The notes: generated by a model from the letters alone, not told the origin. Numbered from the stretch's first letter, positions 44,877 through 56,438 are shown. The stretch is DNA of 64,000 bases from Pseudoalteromonas umbrosa (GCF_030125375.1 NZ_JASJUU010000001.1:1624971-1688970), one strand, 5' to 3'. Made by a program: numbers and translations.

Positions 44877-46367
44877 TTAACGTAAGTTAATGCTCATATT
44901 AGGGCCGGTTACCGCCTCATCAGCAAACCAGCGAGATGTGATAGTCTTCGTCTCTGTGTAGAAACGAACACCTTGTTTACCATACGTGTGCACATCACCG
45001 TAGAAAGAGTTTTTCCAACCCGTGAACGAGAAGAAAGGAAGTGGCACAGGGATAGGGATATTAATACCAACCTGACCTACTTGAATTTCTTGTTGGAATT
45101 TACGAGCAGCAGCGCCGCTTGCTGTGAATAACGATACACCGTTACCATATGGGCTGTTATTAACCAGCGTGATTGCTTCTTCAAGCGTATCAACAAATAC
45201 ACAATTTAATACTGGACCAAAGATCTCTTCTTTGTAAATGTCCATGTCTGTTGTCACATTGGTAAATAATGTTGGGCCTACCCAGTTACCGTTTTCATAA
45301 CCTTCAACGGTAAAGTTAGAGCCATCAAGTAAACAAGTTGCACCTTGCTCTTTGCCCGATTCAATCAAAGACAGAATGCGCGCTTTTGCTGCTGCTGACG
45401 TTTGTGGGCCATACGCAGCTTCAGGGTCATTCCACACACCCGGACGCACTTTTTCAAGGCCCGCTTTTAAGTCATCAACCCATTCTTGTGATTTGCCGAC
45501 AAATACAGCAACTGAAATACCCATACAACGCTGGCCAGCAGCACCCACTGATGCACCAACAAGGTTATTAATTGTTTGCTCTTTGCTCGCATCAGGCATA
45601 ATTACCATGTGATTCTTAGCACCTACACAAGCTTGGACGCGTTTAAGGTTTTCCGTGCCTTTACTATAAATGTATTGACCAACACCACACGAACCAACAA
45701 ATGAGACCGCGCGGATCTCTGGAGCTTCTAAAATCTGGTCAACTTGATCTTTGCCACCGTGCACAACCTGTAACACCCCTTTTGGCGCACCGGCTTCTTC
45801 GAATAGCTCTACTAGGCGCATTGGTGTGAGTGGATCTTGCTCTGATGGTTTTAGTACAAATGTATTTCCGCATACAATCGCCATTGGGAACATCCAAAGT
45901 GGGATCATTGCAGGAAAGTTAAATGGCGTGATACCCGCACATACACCAAGCGGTTGAATGTATGAGTATGTATCAATGTTACGAGCTACGTTTTCGACAG
46001 TTTCACCCATCATCATAGCTGGCGCATTAGCTGCTTGCTCAACAACTTCAATACCGCGCCAAACATCGCCCTTTGCATCTTCGAATGTTTTGCCAAGTTC
46101 ATGACAAATGATGGTTGCGATTTCTTCTTGGTGCTCTTTTAATAATGCAGCGTAGCGCATCATGATACGTGCACGCTCAGGTACAGGGACATTCTTCCAA
46201 GTTTGGAACGCCTCTTGTGCTGAATTAATAGCTGCTTGTACTTCTTGTGACGTAGCGCAAGGTACCTGTGCAAGGACTTCTTGATTTGCTGGATTAACAA
46301 CGTCTAACCATTTGTCAGACTGCGACTGTGTGAATTCACCGTTGATGTATAATGGTACCTGGTGCAT
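44877..46367 (-). CDS. mmsA: CoA-acylating methylmalonate-semialdehyde dehydrogenase
   Basis: A 496-residue aldehyde dehydrogenase with the MMSDH hallmarks: [14 protein letters not shown], the [12 protein letters not shown] cofactor loop and catalytic Cys in [11 protein letters not shown]. It converts methylmalonate semialdehyde plus CoA and NAD to propionyl-CoA and CO2, ending valine degradation. Its length matches the family. Confidence 0.95.
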   Translation of the reverse strand: MHQVPLYINGEFTQSQSDKWLDVVNPANQEVLAQVPCATSQEVQAAINSAQEAFQTWKNVPVPERARIMMRYAALLKEHQEEIATIICHELGKTFEDAKGDVWRGIEVVEQAANAPAMMMGETVENVARNIDTYSYIQPLGVCAGITPFNFPAMIPLWMFPMAIVCGNTFVLKPSEQDPLTPMRLVELFEEAGAPKGVLQVVHGGKDQVDQILEAPEIRAVSFVGSCGVGQYIYSKGTENLKRVQACVGAKNHMVIMPDASKEQTINNLVGASVGAAGQRCMGISVAVFVGKSQEWVDDLKAGLEKVRPGVWNDPEAAYGPQTSAAAKARILSLIESGKEQGATCLLDGSNFTVEGYENGNWVGPTLFTNVTTDMDIYKEEIFGPVLNCVFVDTLEEAITLVNNSPYGNGVSLFTASGAAARKFQQEIQVGQVGINIPIPVPLPFFSFTGWKNSFYGDVHTYGKQGVRFYTETKTITSRWFADEAVTGPNMSINLR

Positions 46368-46397
46368 TTTGCACTCCTCCCCAAAAAAACTGAAAGT

Positions 46398-46432
46398 AGC
46401 GCCGCGTTAGAAATTAGTATAAGTGCGGCGCT
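46398..46432 (-). repeat. Intercistronic hairpin between thiolase and mmsA
   Basis: AGCGCCGC and GCGGCGCT form an 8-bp GC stem with a 19-nt loop in the 74-base gap. It lacks a T-run; mRNA stability or processing is likely. Confidence 0.5.
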
Positions 46433-46441
46433 TTGACGATT

Positions 46442-47620
46442 TTAAACTTCTACTGCTAGCGCAACCGCCTCACCACCACCGATACACAGTGATGCGATGC
46501 CTTTTGACAGGCCACGATTGCGAAGTGCATGGATAAGTGTCACCAAAATGCGCGCACCACTTGCGCCAATTGGATGACCTAGAGCACATGCACCGCCATT
46601 GACGTTAACTTTTGCACTATCAAGTTGCATTTCACTGATAGCAAGCATAGTTACCATGGCAAATGCTTCATTGATTTCCCAAAGGTCCACGTCTTCTTTT
46701 GACCAACCCGCTTTATCAAGCAGTGAATTCATTGCACCGACAGGCGCAATTGTAAACTCAGCTGGCGCTTGAGAATGTGTGGCGTGCGCCACAATTTTAC
46801 ATAGTGGTGTTAAGCCATGTGCCTTTGCTTCTGACTCACTCATCAGAATAAGTGCTGCTGCACCATCTGAAATAGATGACGAGTTAGCCGCTGTGATGGT
46901 GCCGTCTTTTTTGAAAGCTGGACGTAGTGAAGGAATTTTATCTGGACGTGCGTTACCTGGCTGCTCGTCTGTCGTTACTTCAATGTCGCCTTTGCGAGTA
47001 GAAATAACATGCGGGATAACTTCATTGTCGAAGTTGCCGCTTTCAATTGCTGCGTTTGCTTTACTTAGTGAATTAAGTGCAAACTCATCCATATTTTCGC
47101 GAGTAATGCCATATTGATCTGCAGTATCTTGAGCAAAACAGCCCATTGCTTTTTTATCATACGCATCTTCAAGGCCATCAGCCATCATGTGATCGATAAC
47201 TTGATTGTGACCCATACGCATACCACCACGCGCATTTGGCATGAAATATGGTGCATTTGTCATGCTTTCCATACCACCTGCAATCGCAGTTTTGATGCTT
47301 CCTGATTTAATTAAATCATGAGCGAACATGGCTGCTTTAAGACCTGATCCACATACTTTATTGATAGTTGTTGCACCAGTTGAACGTGCAAGGCCGGCAT
47401 GCAAAACTGCTTGGCGCGCTGGCGCTTGGCCAAGGCCCGCAGGCAGTACACATCCCATAATAACTTCATCGATGCTGGCATCCGATAAACCAGTATCATT
47501 CATGACAGCTTTAATTGCAGTTGCACCTAAATCTGTTGCAGCTGCACCAGATAGGCTTCCCATAAAACCACCCATAGGGGTACGTTTTGCTGCTACGATG
47601 ACTACGGCTTCGTTACTCAT
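46442..47620 (-). CDS. ivdA: Acetyl-CoA C-acyltransferase (thiolase) of branched-chain catabolism
   Basis: A 392-residue thiolase with nucleophilic Cys in [33 protein letters not shown] and C-terminal CIGGGEAVA; all catalytic groups are present. It can cleave 2-methylacetoacetyl-CoA (isoleucine) and acetoacetyl-CoA produced by the leucine operon, so it links both divergent operons. It is the first gene of the minus-strand operon, just below the LiuR-type sites. Confidence 0.9.
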   Translation of the reverse strand: MSNEAVVIVAAKRTPMGGFMGSLSGAAATDLGATAIKAVMNDTGLSDASIDEVIMGCVLPAGLGQAPARQAVLHAGLARSTGATTINKVCGSGLKAAMFAHDLIKSGSIKTAIAGGMESMTNAPYFMPNARGGMRMGHNQVIDHMMADGLEDAYDKKAMGCFAQDTADQYGITRENMDEFALNSLSKANAAIESGNFDNEVIPHVISTRKGDIEVTTDEQPGNARPDKIPSLRPAFKKDGTITAANSSSISDGAAALILMSESEAKAHGLTPLCKIVAHATHSQAPAEFTIAPVGAMNSLLDKAGWSKEDVDLWEINEAFAMVTMLAISEMQLDSAKVNVNGGACALGHPIGASGARILVTLIHALRNRGLSKGIASLCIGGGEAVALAVEV

Positions 47621-47685
47621 TTAAAACTCCTGTTAACAAGCAAATTGCTTGCTTTTAGTAATCTCTTACGTCGAGCATACCTAAA

Positions 47686-47709
47686 ATTTACGTTTACGCC
47701 AACGTAAAT
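47686..47709. promoter_or_regulatory. LiuR-type operator near the thiolase promoter
   Basis: ATTTACGTT and AACGTAAAT form a perfect 9-bp inverted repeat with a 6-base spacer, 66 bases before the thiolase ATG. MerR-family LiuR is known to bind palindromes of this AT-rich CGTAAA style in gammaproteobacteria. It is assigned by resemblance and position. Confidence 0.65.
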
Positions 47710-47741
47710 CTAAAAACAAGCGCTTTGCGATTTTCAAAAAT

Positions 47742-47752
47742 GTAAAGTTTAC
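47742..47752. promoter_or_regulatory. Secondary palindrome in the divergent control region
   Basis: GTAAA-G-TTTAC is an 11-base palindrome between the two clearer LiuR-type sites. It may be a weaker site or chance. Confidence 0.35.
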
Positions 47753-47920
47753 TTGCACAGCTGTCTTGCCAAGTTGGCATTTTACTGCACATTCCCTTGC
47801 TATATCCCATGTTTAAGAGCAAATTAACAAAGCATATAGTGCCTTATGCGAGCTAAAAGTAGTTCAAGATCCAGATTTTGCATATGCGACTAAAGCATGA
47901 TGCAAAAACGACACTTTACC

Positions 47921-47930
47921 TTTACGTAAA
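47921..47930 (+). promoter_or_regulatory. LiuR-type operator in the liuR promoter
   Basis: TTTACGTAAA is a perfect 10-base palindrome inside ACTTTACCTTTACGTAAAC, with a -10-like TATATT at 47938-47943 about 35 bases before liuR. The position suits MerR-type autoregulation. Confidence 0.55.
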
Positions 47931-47976
47931 CTTCACTTATATTGGTCTAATCAGTTTCGAAGTAAGTGTGTAAATA

Positions 47977-48372
47977 ATGCAAGACACCAATAAAGAACCA
48001 ACCTACTCAATAAGCGAACTCGCTAAGGAATTTGACATTACCACACGAAGTATTCGTTTTTATGAAGATCAAGGATTACTTTCGCCAGAACGTAATGGTC
48101 AGACCCGTATTTATTCAAAACGAGACAAAGTGCGTCTTAAACTTATTCTGCGCGGAAAGCGACTTGGTTTTACGCTTGCCGAAACTGGCAGATTGTTTGA
48201 GCTTTATGATGCAGACAAATCCAGCGAAAAACAGCTCCATACTATGCTGCAATTAATAGAAGAAAAAAAAGCAGATTTAAGTCAGCAAATGGATGACATA
48301 AAAGTCGTGCTGATGGAGCTGGTGACAGCAGAAAGACGCTGTCTCGATACATTAAAAGAATTACAAGACTAA
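47977..48372 (+). CDS. liuR: MerR-family regulator LiuR
   Basis: A 131-residue protein with an N-terminal MerR winged helix (YSISELAKEFDITTRSIRFY, residues about 9-28, then DQGLLSPER) and a C-terminal coiled coil (about 80-120). No metal-binding Cys cluster is present, so the signal is organic; LiuR is thought to respond to branched-chain catabolites. It opens the leucine operon and is flanked by its likely operators. Confidence 0.9.
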   Translation: MQDTNKEPTYSISELAKEFDITTRSIRFYEDQGLLSPERNGQTRIYSKRDKVRLKLILRGKRLGFTLAETGRLFELYDADKSSEKQLHTMLQLIEEKKADLSQQMDDIKVVLMELVTAERRCLDTLKELQD

Positions 48373-48468
48373 TCAGTACACAGTATTTGTTCGCTGAGGC
48401 GTATACCAAAAGCAACCTCAGCCGCCCGCTAGGGTATAACACAAATTCTCACACAGGATGACAACAAG

Positions 48469-49644
48469 ATGAGCACAGTATCACTATATAAAGAACTCAA
48501 TTTTGGACTTGGTGAAACCGCAGATATGATCCGTGATCATGTCAATAACTTTGCCACCAGCGAAATCGCATCATTGGCAGAAAAGACCGACCAAGAAAAT
48601 AACTTTCCAAATGAGCTATGGCCAAAGTTTGGCGAAATGGGCTTACTCGGCATCACTGTGCCAGAGGAATTTGGCGGTGCGAATATGGGCTATTTGGAAC
48701 ACGTAATCGCGATGGAAGAAATTAGCCGTGCAAGCGCGTCTATTGGTTTAAGCTATGGTGCACACTCTAACCTGTGTGTAAACCAAATCAACCGCAACGG
48801 TAACCAAGCACAGAAAGAAAAGTATTTACCTAAGCTAATCAGCGGCGAGCACATAGGCGCATTGGCAATGAGTGAGCCCAACTCAGGTTCTGATGTGGTT
48901 TCAATGAAACTCAAAGCCGAGAAAAAAGGCGATAAATACGTATTGAACGGCAACAAAATGTGGATCACCAATGGTCCTGATGCCGATGTATTTGTTATAT
49001 ACGCCAAAACTGAATTAGACGCAGGTCCTCGCGGTATTACCGCTTTTATCGTTGAGCGTAACTCTCCTGGTTTTTCTACTGCGCAAAAACTCGATAAGTT
49101 AGGTATGCGTGGTTCAAACACCTGTGAGCTTGTATTTGAAGACTGTGAAGTACCTGAAGAAAATATTCTAGGTACGTTAAATGAGGGTGTGAAAGTCCTC
49201 ATGAGCGGACTTGATTATGAGCGCGTTGTATTAGCAGGTGGCCCACTGGGTATCATGCAAGCATGTATGGATGTGGTTGTGCCGTATATTCATGAGCGTC
49301 AACAGTTCAATCAATCGATTGGCGAATTCCAATTGGTACAAGGCAAAATCGCAGATATGTATACTCAAATGAATGCTGCGCGTTCATACGTATATACCGT
49401 AGCAAAAGCGTGTGACCGTGGTGAAACCACTCGTAAAGATGCCGCTGGCGCAATTTTATATGCCGCTGAACTTGCCACCAAACTTGCTCTAGATGCAATC
49501 CAACTGCTTGGCGGTAATGGTTACATCAATGAATACTCAACTGGTCGACTTTTACGTGATGCCAAACTCTATGAAATTGGCGCAGGTACGTCTGAGATAC
49601 GTCGTATGCTGATCGGTCGTGAGTTATTCAATGAAAGCCGTTAA
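48469..49644 (+). CDS. liuA: Isovaleryl-CoA dehydrogenase
   Basis: A 391-residue acyl-CoA dehydrogenase. [16 protein letters not shown] carries the Glu used by isovaleryl-CoA dehydrogenases. The C-terminal [14 protein letters not shown] lacks the short-chain catalytic Glu position, which separates it from the dehydrogenase at 43591-44748. It oxidises isovaleryl-CoA to 3-methylcrotonyl-CoA. AGGA precedes the ATG. Confidence 0.94.
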   Translation: MSTVSLYKELNFGLGETADMIRDHVNNFATSEIASLAEKTDQENNFPNELWPKFGEMGLLGITVPEEFGGANMGYLEHVIAMEEISRASASIGLSYGAHSNLCVNQINRNGNQAQKEKYLPKLISGEHIGALAMSEPNSGSDVVSMKLKAEKKGDKYVLNGNKMWITNGPDADVFVIYAKTELDAGPRGITAFIVERNSPGFSTAQKLDKLGMRGSNTCELVFEDCEVPEENILGTLNEGVKVLMSGLDYERVVLAGGPLGIMQACMDVVVPYIHERQQFNQSIGEFQLVQGKIADMYTQMNAARSYVYTVAKACDRGETTRKDAAGAILYAAELATKLALDAIQLLGGNGYINEYSTGRLLRDAKLYEIGAGTSEIRRMLIGRELFNESR

Positions 49645-49655
49645 GGAGACGTGGC

Positions 49656-51263
49656 ATGACGGTATTAAATACTTCAGTTAATACGCATGACCAGCAATTT
49701 AAAGACAACCATGACGCAATGGCGTCATTGGTTGCAGATTTAAATGATAAGGTCGCAAATTTAAGTCAAGGTGGCGGCGAAGCCCTGATAGCCCGCCATC
49801 AAAGTCGCGGAAAACTATTTGTACGCGACAGAATTGATACCCTACTTGACGAAGGCTCTCCCTTTTTAGAAATTTCTCAATTTGCCGCGTTTGGCGTATA
49901 CGAACAAGACATCCCATGTGCTGGTGTTGTCGCTGGGATCGGACGCGTTAAGGGTGTCGAATGTATGATTGTTGGCAACGACGCCACTGTAAAAGGCGGT
50001 ACTTATTTCCCTTTAACAGTTAAAAAACATTTAAGAGCGCAAGAAATCGCAGAACGCTGCCACTTACCATGTATTTATTTAGTCGACTCTGGTGGCGCTA
50101 ACTTACCTGAACAAGACGAAGTATTCCCAGATAAACTGCATTTTGGTCGCATCTTCTATAATCAGGCCCGTATGTCAGCCAAAGGCATTCCACAAATTGC
50201 CGTGGTCATGGGGTTATGTACCGCAGGTGGTGCCTATGTACCAGCAATGGCTGATGAAAGTATCATTGTTAAAGAGCAAGGTACGATTTTCTTAGCAGGT
50301 CCACCTTTGGTAAAAGCGGCTACTGGTGAGGAAGTAAGTGCTGAGGATTTAGGTGGTGCAGATGTCCACTGTAAAGTGTCTGGTGTGGCCGATCACTATG
50401 CAGAAAATGACGAACACGCCCTATCAATTGCACGCCAATGTATTGAACGACTAAACCATCAGCGCCCTACCCAACCTATTCTAAAAGACATCAAGCCACC
50501 AAGATATGATATTAGAGAGATCTACGGCATTGTCGGTACCGATCTTAAAAAACCATTTGATGTCAGAGAAGTGATTGCGCGCATCGTGGATGACTCTCAG
50601 TTTGACGAGTTTAAGCGCTACTTTGGCGAAACACTTGTCACCGGCTTTGCCGAAATATTTGGCCGCCCAGTGGGGATCGTCGCAAATAACGGTATCTTAT
50701 TTTCAGAGTCGGCGCAAAAAGGCGCACACTTTATCCAGCTGTGTGCACAACGTGATATTCCTCTGTTGTTTTTACAAAATATCACTGGATTTATGGTTGG
50801 CCAAAAATACGAAGCCGAAGGCATCGCCAAACATGGTGCAAAAATGGTTACTGCCGTGTCGTGCGCCGACGTACCTAAATTTACGGTACTTATTGGTGGC
50901 TCATACGGCGCTGGTAACTACGGCATGTGTGGTCGCGCATACGAACCCACCATGATGTGGATGTGGCCAAATGCACGTATATCTGTCATGGGCGGTGAAC
51001 AGGCTGCTGGCGTACTCACACAAGTCCGCCAAGATGGCTTAGCGCGCAAAGGTCTAAGCATGAGTGACGACGAAGTTGCTGAGTTCAAAAAGCCGATTGT
51101 TGAGCAGTATGAAAAGCAAGGTCATCCATACTACGCCAGTGCAAGACTGTGGGATGATGGCATCATCGACCCTGCAGACACACGCAACGTATTAGGTCTG
51201 GCTTTAGAAGCTGCGGCAAACGCGCCGAGTCAAGAATCTAAATTTGGTATTTTCAGAATGTAG
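49656..51263 (+). CDS. liuB: Methylcrotonyl-CoA carboxylase, beta (carboxyltransferase) subunit
   Basis: A 535-residue carboxyltransferase with [32 protein letters not shown] and [15 protein letters not shown], matching MCC beta. It transfers CO2 from biotin on LiuD to 3-methylcrotonyl-CoA. It starts 11 bases after liuA with AAGGAG. Confidence 0.94.
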   Translation: MTVLNTSVNTHDQQFKDNHDAMASLVADLNDKVANLSQGGGEALIARHQSRGKLFVRDRIDTLLDEGSPFLEISQFAAFGVYEQDIPCAGVVAGIGRVKGVECMIVGNDATVKGGTYFPLTVKKHLRAQEIAERCHLPCIYLVDSGGANLPEQDEVFPDKLHFGRIFYNQARMSAKGIPQIAVVMGLCTAGGAYVPAMADESIIVKEQGTIFLAGPPLVKAATGEEVSAEDLGGADVHCKVSGVADHYAENDEHALSIARQCIERLNHQRPTQPILKDIKPPRYDIREIYGIVGTDLKKPFDVREVIARIVDDSQFDEFKRYFGETLVTGFAEIFGRPVGIVANNGILFSESAQKGAHFIQLCAQRDIPLLFLQNITGFMVGQKYEAEGIAKHGAKMVTAVSCADVPKFTVLIGGSYGAGNYGMCGRAYEPTMMWMWPNARISVMGGEQAAGVLTQVRQDGLARKGLSMSDDEVAEFKKPIVEQYEKQGHPYYASARLWDDGIIDPADTRNVLGLALEAAANAPSQESKFGIFRM

Positions 51264-51272
51264 GGGGCGTAC

Positions 51273-52055
51273 ATGTCTGTCACTTTAAATATTACAAAGA
51301 GCAAAGTGGCGATTTTAGAATTAAGTCGCCCTGAAAAACATAATGCATTTAATGCTGAAATCATCGCAGAGCTAATCAAAACCATTGATTATGCCAATGA
51401 GCTAGACATTCGCGCTTTGGTTTTAAAAACCAATGGTAAGCACTTTTCAGCCGGCGCTGACTTAGCTTGGATGAAGTCAATGGCGGATAACAATTATGAA
51501 GAAAACGTCGCTGATTCTCTAGAGCTGGCAAAGCTGATGCAAGTGCTGGCTTCCTCTCCTCACCCAACTCTATGCTTGGTGCAAGGTGCCGCTTTTGGTG
51601 GCGCTCTTGGCCTTATCGCTTGTTGCGATATCGCGGTTGCCTCGCCCAACGCAAAATTTTGCTTAAGCGAAGTCAAGTTGGGCCTTATCCCAGCGGTTAT
51701 TAGTCCATATGTGATTAAAGCGATTGGCGAAAGGCAAGCAAGACGTTACTTTTTAACGGCTGAAATCTTTCAAGCTGAGAAAGCTCTCGAGCTTGGGCTT
51801 ATTCACCAGATCAGTGACAATTTAGAACAAAGCGAAGAGTACTTCATTGAGCAGCTTTTAAATAACGGCCCAACTGCCGTCAAAAGTGCAAAGTCTCTAA
51901 TTGATGAGGTCGCTGGTAAAGCCATCGATGAGCAACTGATCAAACACACCGCAAAACGCATCGCTGAAATTCGAGTGAGTGAAGAAGGACAAGAAGGCTT
52001 GAGTGCCTTTTTTGATAAACGCGCGCCTAATTGGCAACCGACGGCAAGCGAATAA
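51273..52055 (+). CDS. liuC: Methylglutaconyl-CoA hydratase
   Basis: A 260-residue crotonase with GKHFSAGADLAWM and QGAAFGGALGLIACCDIAVA (oxyanion hole), then SEVKLGLIPAVISPYV. It hydrates 3-methylglutaconyl-CoA to HMG-CoA. It is placed between the two carboxylase subunit genes, the usual liu order. Confidence 0.92.
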   Translation: MSVTLNITKSKVAILELSRPEKHNAFNAEIIAELIKTIDYANELDIRALVLKTNGKHFSAGADLAWMKSMADNNYEENVADSLELAKLMQVLASSPHPTLCLVQGAAFGGALGLIACCDIAVASPNAKFCLSEVKLGLIPAVISPYVIKAIGERQARRYFLTAEIFQAEKALELGLIHQISDNLEQSEEYFIEQLLNNGPTAVKSAKSLIDEVAGKAIDEQLIKHTAKRIAEIRVSEEGQEGLSAFFDKRAPNWQPTASE

Positions 52056-52065
52056 GGAGAATAAT

Positions 52066-54018
52066 ATGTTAAAGAAAATCTTAATCGCTAACCGAGGTGA
52101 AATCGCCTGTCGAGTCATGCGCACCGCAAAACGCTTAGGCATGAGTACAGTAGCAGTTTATTCAGAAGCGGATGCGGATGCACTGCATGTTAAACAAGCA
52201 GATGAAGCCTATTTCATTGGTCCTGCACCTAGCAAAGACTCATACCTTGTCAGTGAACGTATTTTAGAGGTTGCCAAGCAAAGTGGCGCTGATTGCATTC
52301 ACCCAGGCTACGGCTTTTTGTCAGAAAATGATGCGTTTGCGAATGCCTGTGAAGAAAACAATATTGTTTTCATTGGCCCACTTGCCAGTTCAATCGAAGC
52401 CATGGGGTCAAAAACCCGCGCAAAAGAAATCATGGCACAAGCCAATGTCCCATTGGTACCAGGCTACTACGGCCAGCAGCAAGACACCGAGTTTTTAACT
52501 TCTGAAGCTGAAAAGGTTGGCTACCCAGTCCTTATCAAAGCCGCTTTTGGCGGCGGCGGTAAAGGTATGCGTGTTGTCAGGAGTGCTGATGAGTTTTTGA
52601 GTGCATTAGAAGGCGCTAAGCGCGAAGCTTTGGCAAGTTTTGGGAACGATCTTGTATTACTAGAGCGCTTTGTCGATAAACCTCGCCATGTAGAAGTACA
52701 GGTGTTTGCTGATAACCATGGCAATTGCGTTTACTTGGGCGACAGAGATTGCTCACTGCAGCGTCGTCATCAAAAAGTCATTGAAGAAGCACCAGCACCT
52801 GACTTAAGTGATGCGCTACGCAAAGAGATGGGGGAAGCAGCGGTTCGATGCGCACAAGCCATTAACTACCGCGGAGCCGGTACGGTTGAATTTTTACTTT
52901 GCGGTGACGAGTTCTTCTTTATGGAAATGAATACGCGCCTGCAAGTAGAGCACCCAGTAACTGAAATGGTGACTGGGCAAGACCTAGTTGAATGGCAAAT
53001 TCGTGTGGCAAATAATGAGCATCTGCCACTTTCGCAAGAGCACATCACATTACAGGGCCACAGCTTCGAAGCGCGTATTTATGCTGAAGACCCTGAAGAA
53101 AATTTCATGCCCTACTCGGGTACTTTAACTCATCTGAGCTTTCCTAAAGCACAGCGCGGTGTGCGAATAGATACTGGCGTGCAACAAGGTGATGAGATCA
53201 GTCCATTCTATGACCCAATGATCGCCAAATTAATTGTGCACGGTCACGACAGACGCACGGCTTTACTTAAGCTCAGATCTGCGCTTAATGAAGTACACCT
53301 AGCCGGTGTGAAAAGCAACATTGCATTTTTACATCATTTAGCTGAACACCCAACCTTTATGGCTGGTGCACCTGATACGCACTTTATTGATACACAAACA
53401 GACGAACTAACAGCATCCAAAGCACCCAGTGATACTTTGGTCTGCTTGGCAAGCATTGCCTATCTTGCTCACAAACAAGCGCCAAAACTCAATACTCCGT
53501 GGCAGCAAGTGGGCTTTAGGCTCAATCAAGCTCGCAAGCTCACCGTGCCATTCACAGAGCACTTTGTCGTTGCACAAGCGCAAGGTCATCATTGGCAAGT
53601 TCACTACCATGACTTTGAACACCGCGTAGAAGCCAAACTTGAAGGCCACCAACTGATTGCAAATGTTGATGGCAAACGCATGATTGCCGATGTACTCATT
53701 GATGAGTCAACAATCACGGTAATGTACGGCCCTTATCAGCACACCTTCGAGCTCAAAACTAAGCACTACGTGAGCGAGCAAGAGCACCAAGAGGCACCTT
53801 TGGCTGCGCCGCTAAATGGCACCGTCGTAAAACACTTACAAACAGTTGGAACAAAAGTTAGTAAAGGAGATCCTATTGTCGTTATTGAAGCGATGAAGAT
53901 GGAATATACCCTCAACGCACCATTTGATGGCACACTGACAAGCTACTGCTTTGATGAAGGTGAACTCGTAAGCCATGGCGCTATGCTGGCCATCGTTGAG
54001 GAAGAAGCGAATGGCTAA
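52066..54018 (+). CDS. liuD: Methylcrotonyl-CoA carboxylase, alpha (biotin) subunit
   Basis: A 650-residue protein with a biotin carboxylase half (KILIANRGEIACRVMRTA, ATP-grasp AAFGGGGKGMRVV, EMNTRLQVEHPVTE) and a C-terminal biotinyl domain whose Lys lies in EAMKMEYTL. ATP-dependent carboxylation of biotin drives leucine breakdown together with LiuB. The ATG at 52066 has AAGGAGA; an open frame from 52003 extends into liuC and is rejected. Confidence 0.94.
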   Translation: MLKKILIANRGEIACRVMRTAKRLGMSTVAVYSEADADALHVKQADEAYFIGPAPSKDSYLVSERILEVAKQSGADCIHPGYGFLSENDAFANACEENNIVFIGPLASSIEAMGSKTRAKEIMAQANVPLVPGYYGQQQDTEFLTSEAEKVGYPVLIKAAFGGGGKGMRVVRSADEFLSALEGAKREALASFGNDLVLLERFVDKPRHVEVQVFADNHGNCVYLGDRDCSLQRRHQKVIEEAPAPDLSDALRKEMGEAAVRCAQAINYRGAGTVEFLLCGDEFFFMEMNTRLQVEHPVTEMVTGQDLVEWQIRVANNEHLPLSQEHITLQGHSFEARIYAEDPEENFMPYSGTLTHLSFPKAQRGVRIDTGVQQGDEISPFYDPMIAKLIVHGHDRRTALLKLRSALNEVHLAGVKSNIAFLHHLAEHPTFMAGAPDTHFIDTQTDELTASKAPSDTLVCLASIAYLAHKQAPKLNTPWQQVGFRLNQARKLTVPFTEHFVVAQAQGHHWQVHYHDFEHRVEAKLEGHQLIANVDGKRMIADVLIDESTITVMYGPYQHTFELKTKHYVSEQEHQEAPLAAPLNGTVVKHLQTVGTKVSKGDPIVVIEAMKMEYTLNAPFDGTLTSYCFDEGELVSHGAMLAIVEEEANG

Positions 54019-54919
54019 CTACCCTGCTAAAGTCAAAATTGTTGAAGTGGGTGCCCGCGATGGCTTGCAAAACGAGACCTCGGTCAGTACGCAAAGCAAA
54101 ATAACGCTCTTAAATGCATTAGCCGACGCGGGATTAAAGCACCTTGAAGCCGGCGCTTTTGTCTCCCCTAAATGGGTGCCTCAAATGGCTGATTCGGCGC
54201 AAGTGATACAAGGTATTACACGTAAAGAAGGTGTAGAAATAAGTGCGCTTACACCGAATCTAAAAGGGGCTGAATTAGCCCTTGAAAACCAAGTTGACGA
54301 ATTCGCTATCTTCACTGCCGCCAGTGAAGCTTTTACGCAAAAAAACATCAATTGCAGTATTGAAGAGAGTATTGAGCGCTTTCGTCCTGTGGTAGAACTT
54401 GCACAAAAAAACAACATTAAAGTAAGAGGTTATGTCAGTTGTATTGCAGGCTGCCCCTACCAGGGAAAAGTGGAACCCGAGCAGGTTCTCGCAGTATGTA
54501 AACAATTGTTGGCACTTGGCTGCTATGAGATAAGTCTCGGCGATACCATAGGTGTGGGCACGGCAAATCAAATTGAATCACTGCTAAGCTTGTTACTCGA
54601 ACACATCCCAGTACAAAGGCTTGCAGTCCATTTCCATGATACATATGGCCAAGCGCTTGCAAACATTCACAAGGCGCTAGAAATGGGCATTGCAACAATA
54701 GACTCCGCGGTTGCAGGTCTCGGCGGCTGCCCTTATGCCAAAGGGGCGTCAGGAAATGTTGCCACTGAGGATGTGATTTACTTACTGCAAGGGCTTGGCA
54801 TTAGTACCGAAATTGATTTAGAAAGGCTAGCAAAAGCAGGCTGGCAAATTTGCGATGCGCTTAACAAAGCGCCTGTAAGTAAGGTTTCTTTGGCATTAAA
54901 AAATACGTGCCAGTCTTAA
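54011..54919 (+). CDS. liuE: Hydroxymethylglutaryl-CoA lyase
   Basis: A 302-residue TIM-barrel enzyme with [30 protein letters not shown] (metal ligands) and [17 protein letters not shown] (HMG-CoA lyase signature). It cleaves HMG-CoA to acetoacetate and acetyl-CoA. The ATG at 54011 overlaps the liuD stop by 8 bases; the longer frame from 53975 lies inside liuD. Confidence 0.94.
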   Translation: MANYPAKVKIVEVGARDGLQNETSVSTQSKITLLNALADAGLKHLEAGAFVSPKWVPQMADSAQVIQGITRKEGVEISALTPNLKGAELALENQVDEFAIFTAASEAFTQKNINCSIEESIERFRPVVELAQKNNIKVRGYVSCIAGCPYQGKVEPEQVLAVCKQLLALGCYEISLGDTIGVGTANQIESLLSLLLEHIPVQRLAVHFHDTYGQALANIHKALEMGIATIDSAVAGLGGCPYAKGASGNVATEDVIYLLQGLGISTEIDLERLAKAGWQICDALNKAPVSKVSLALKNTCQS

Positions 54920-54953
54920 CAACAAGACAATATTGACAACGAGGAGTGGGCTA

Positions 54954-55652
54954 ATGGCCGGTTTCGATAAAGTAGTTTCTAGCTACGAAGAAGCAATGGA
55001 GGGTCTCAAAGATGGAGATACCGTTATTGCCGGTGGTTTTGGACTGTGTGGTATTCCAGAAGGTTTAATCGCTGAAATCAAACGTAAGCAGACAAAAGAG
55101 CTGACTGTGGTATCTAATAACTGCGGTGTTGATGATTTTGGTCTTGGTATTTTGTTGCACGACCGTCAAATCAAAAAAATCATCGCATCATATGTTGGTG
55201 AAAATGCCCTATTCGAGCAGCAACTACTTGACGGCATTATTGACGTAGAGCTTACCCCACAAGGGACGCTGGCAGAAAAAATGCGTGCTGGCGGTGCAGG
55301 CATTCCAGGTTTTTACACGGCAACTGGATATGGTACACCTGTTGCTGAAGGCAAAGAGGTTAAAGAATTTAACGGTCGCCCTTATATTCTTGAGGAGTCT
55401 ATCACCGGTGAATTTGCCATTGTTAAAGCTTGGAAAGCAGACCGCTATGGCAATTTGGTGTTCCGTCATACCGCGATGAACTTCAACCCGATGGCTGCAA
55501 CAGCTGGTAAAATTACAGTTGTTGAGGTAGAAGAAATTGTTGAGCCTGGCGAATTAGAGCCAAGCGAAATTCATACCCCTGGTATTTATGTTAACCGCGT
55601 TATCAAAGGTAACTTTGAAAAGCGCATCGAACGTGTTACTACGCGCAAGTAA
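54954..55652 (+). CDS. scoA: 3-Oxoacid CoA-transferase, subunit A
   Basis: A 232-residue CoA-transferase subunit with [19 protein letters not shown] and [11 protein letters not shown]. With subunit B it moves CoA from succinyl-CoA to acetoacetate formed by LiuE, giving acetoacetyl-CoA for the thiolase. The ATG at 54954 has GAGGAG. Confidence 0.92.
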   Translation: MAGFDKVVSSYEEAMEGLKDGDTVIAGGFGLCGIPEGLIAEIKRKQTKELTVVSNNCGVDDFGLGILLHDRQIKKIIASYVGENALFEQQLLDGIIDVELTPQGTLAEKMRAGGAGIPGFYTATGYGTPVAEGKEVKEFNGRPYILEESITGEFAIVKAWKADRYGNLVFRHTAMNFNPMAATAGKITVVEVEEIVEPGELEPSEIHTPGIYVNRVIKGNFEKRIERVTTRK

Positions 55653-55662
55653 GGAGATCACC

Positions 55663-56322
55663 ATGGCTTTAAATCGTGAACAAATTGCAATGCGCGTTGC
55701 GCAAGAGCTTCAAGATGGTTACTACGTAAACCTAGGTATTGGCATTCCAACGCTTGTTGCAAACTACGTACCTGAAAATATGGAAGTAATGCTACAGTCT
55801 GAAAATGGCTTACTGGGTATGGGTCCGTACCCAGATGCAGACCAAGTTGACGCAGATATGATCAATGCGGGTAAAGAAACCGTGACAGCAGCCACAGGAG
55901 CAGCTATTTTTAATAGCGCAGAAAGCTTTGCCATGATACGTGGTGGTCATGTAGACTTAACGGTATTAGGTGCATTTGAAGTGGATCAAAGTGGCAATAT
56001 TGCTTCTTGGATGATCCCGAAAAAGTTAATCAAAGGCATGGGTGGTGCGATGGATCTCGTCGCTGGCGCACAAAATATTGTTGTGACCATGACCCATGCT
56101 AGTAAACACGGCGATTCTAAATTACTTGAGTCATGTACACTGCCACTGACTGGGGTAAATTGTGTGAAAAAGATTGTTACCGATCTCGCTGTGTTAGAAG
56201 TAAAAGAAGGCGCATTTCATTTGCTTGAGCGCGCGCCAGGTGTTAGTGTTGATGAAATTATCAGCAAAACTGCAGGTAAATTAATCGTCGAAGGCGATAT
56301 CCCTGAAATGCAGTTTGCGTAA
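55663..56322 (+). CDS. scoB: 3-Oxoacid CoA-transferase, subunit B
   Basis: A 219-residue partner subunit with GYYVNLGIGIPTLV and the catalytic Glu in SENGLLGMGPYP. It starts 10 bases after subunit A with AAGGAG. It is the last gene of the liu operon, before the terminator at 56411-56438. Confidence 0.93.
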   Translation: MALNREQIAMRVAQELQDGYYVNLGIGIPTLVANYVPENMEVMLQSENGLLGMGPYPDADQVDADMINAGKETVTAATGAAIFNSAESFAMIRGGHVDLTVLGAFEVDQSGNIASWMIPKKLIKGMGGAMDLVAGAQNIVVTMTHASKHGDSKLLESCTLPLTGVNCVKKIVTDLAVLEVKEGAFHLLERAPGVSVDEIISKTAGKLIVEGDIPEMQFA

Positions 56323-56410
56323 AACGTATATTACGTGGTCAACATAGTAGATTAAAAACTAACACAATTGTACCGACCTCATTCCCAGTGCCAAAGGCGC
56401 TGAGTTACCC

Positions 56411-56438
56411 AAAACCCCTCGCAAGAGGGGTTTTTTTT
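56411..56438 (+). terminator. Rho-independent terminator of the liu operon
   Basis: AAAACCCCTC and GAGGGGTTTT form a 10-bp stem with loop GCAA, followed by eight T. The rest of the roughly 320-base gap before htpX has no recognisable feature. Confidence 0.9.

Larger units (their letters stand above)
47621..47976. other. Divergent control region between ivd/mms and liu operons
   Basis: 356 bases with no ORF. It contains at least three TTTACG/CGTAAA-type palindromes (47686-47709, 47742-47752, 47921-47930), placed near both operon starts, consistent with shared LiuR control. Confidence 0.7.
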
